A stretch of DNA of 64,000 nt, from positions 1-64,000 of the forward strand of contig NZ_JXLA01000001.1 in the NCBI RefSeq assembly GCF_001886185.1, written 5' to 3'. The stretch is from Enterococcus raffinosus (lineage in GTDB: Bacteria > Bacillota > Bacilli > Lactobacillales > Enterococcaceae). Both the position numbers and the translations under genes were made by a program. This document shows positions 63,141-64,000 of the stretch, one piece after another; the stretch's first letter is position 1, and each line of letters begins with the position of its first letter. Under the pieces are notes generated by a model that saw only the letters and a list, made by a program, of their open reading frames with translations, was not told the DNA's origin and did not search any database.

Positions 63141-63951
63141 CACGATCATTTTAGACTGGGCTGGGACGACCGTCGACTTTGGCTGTATGGCACCCGTCGA
63201 AGCCTTTAAGAAAGCTTTTGACAATAAAAATATCCAACTTACGTATGATGAAATTCGACAGCCTATGGGGATGCTAAAAATTGATCATATCAAGCAATTA
63301 CTCTCACTTGAACAGGTAAAAGAACAATGGCTCAAGCTTCATGGACGGGCCTCGGAGGAAGAAGACGTATATGCTATCTATCAGGATTTTGAGAAATACT
63401 TATTTGCCGATTTAGCAGAAAACAGTCATCTAAAGCCGGAAACGAAGCAAGCCATGAAAAAAATCAAACAGCTAGGCTATAACATTGGCTCTACGACAGG
63501 CTATACTAAGGAAATGATGGCGATTGTCTTCGAAACGGCTAAAAAGGAAGGCTACCATCCTGACTATGTCGTGACACCAGATGAGGTGGGTTCGTTAGGG
63601 CGGCCGTTTCCCTATATGATTTTTGAGAATATGCGTCATTTTCAAAATCTATCGTTGGAGGAAGTCATCAAGGTAGGAGATACTATCTCGGATATTAAAG
63701 AAGGAAAAAATGCCGGGGTGTTGAGTATTGCAGTAACAGAAGGCAGTTCTGAGATGGGGCTGTCTTTGGCGGAGTACAAAAGTCTCTCAAAGGAAGAGAT
63801 GGACCAACGAAACCAGCAAACAGCCGAAAAATTTTATCAGCATGGCGCCGATTTTTGTGTAAAAAATTTATTGGAGTTAGCCGAAATTTTACAGGAGCAT
63901 TCAAAGATTCAAAGAATACGTGAGAATAAAATTGAAGTTGCTGTAAATTAA
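63130..63951 (+). CDS. phnX: Phosphonoacetaldehyde hydrolase
   Basis: A 273-residue HAD-superfamily enzyme that cleaves the C-P bond to acetaldehyde and phosphate through a Schiff base. Asp9 nucleophile (LDWAGTTVDFG), Lys50 (MGMLKIDHI) and the acidic GDTISDIKEGKNAG loop are present. ATG 63130 (MSVNTII) follows GGAGGTG; the frame extends eight codons up without a site. Completes the AEP pathway. The window ends about 50 bp after it. Confidence 0.95.
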   Translation: MSVNTIILDWAGTTVDFGCMAPVEAFKKAFDNKNIQLTYDEIRQPMGMLKIDHIKQLLSLEQVKEQWLKLHGRASEEEDVYAIYQDFEKYLFADLAENSHLKPETKQAMKKIKQLGYNIGSTTGYTKEMMAIVFETAKKEGYHPDYVVTPDEVGSLGRPFPYMIFENMRHFQNLSLEEVIKVGDTISDIKEGKNAGVLSIAVTEGSSEMGLSLAEYKSLSKEEMDQRNQQTAEKFYQHGADFCVKNLLELAEILQEHSKIQRIRENKIEVAVN

Positions 63952-64000
63952 AGGTAAGACCAACATTAAATGCACATTCAGACTGTAGATTTATCCATAT

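Overview
The window is a low-to-mid GC Firmicutes chromosome segment that reads as Enterococcus, probably outside faecalis and faecium. The genus call rests on the end of rpsI (S9 C-terminus KKPGLKKARKASQFSKR), a WxL cell-surface cluster, Mga-like regulators, many PTS operons, cre-type CcpA sites and strong AGGAGG ribosome sites. It is inferred from protein character, not from a database search.

Left edge (1-1030): a truncated thioester-domain surface adhesin on the minus strand is followed by an orphan 54-bp copy of the last codons of rpsI and by an intrinsic terminator on the plus strand. The simplest reading is that the window starts inside an integrated mobile element whose attachment site is the 3' end of rpsI, and that about 922-975 is its chromosome junction. 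1156-12137 is ordinary chromosome: a lipoprotein, a Lys-rich unknown, an Mga-like regulator with a pseudo-response regulator, a tRNA-dihydrouridine synthase, an ArsR regulator divergent from a quinone-oxidoreductase-type enzyme, a macrodomain protein, an ASCH protein, a second Mga-like regulator and a MazG-like pyrophosphohydrolase.

12634-20446 is a complete FCT-type pilus locus: atypical signal peptidase, FctA-like backbone pilin, class B sortase, LPSTG-anchored small pilin, and a 1396-residue beta-helix adhesin with a pilin-like VVTG sorting motif. A TPP-riboswitch-controlled thiazole/HMP salvage operon follows (thiW-thiM-thiE-thiD, 21061-24013), then two drug-efflux MFS genes with regulators. 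The second MFS gene is preceded by three 158-bp tandem units; each carries a perfect 10-bp-arm palindrome next to a promoter-like sequence.

29316-36081: ridA is preceded by a promoter, a 17-codon Thr/Ile-containing leader ORF and mutually exclusive hairpins, a likely unreported attenuator. It lies next to a CcpA- and GntR-controlled mannose-family PTS, a SIS-domain protein, a MalY-type C-S/beta-lyase and CutC. Together these suggest uptake of a glyconjugated amino acid and its beta-elimination, with RidA removing the enamine product. 36083-44175 holds YeiH/LysR, an M28 peptidase, an AraC regulator, LemA plus a TPM protein, and an Mga-like gene broken by a frameshift. 44335-48862 is a WxL/DUF916 (Csc-type) surface cluster whose small anchored protein is interrupted by an amber codon.

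49108-53644 is a PRD-regulated fructose-family PTS with an allulose-6-phosphate 3-epimerase; the regulator's EIIA domain is a separate, translationally coupled ORF. 54339-58235 is a marR plus heterodimeric ABC exporter operon. 58566-63951 is a 2-aminoethylphosphonate uptake and degradation operon (ATPase, fused permease, binding lipoprotein, PhnW, PhnX). I saw no tRNA or rRNA gene, CRISPR array or insertion sequence.
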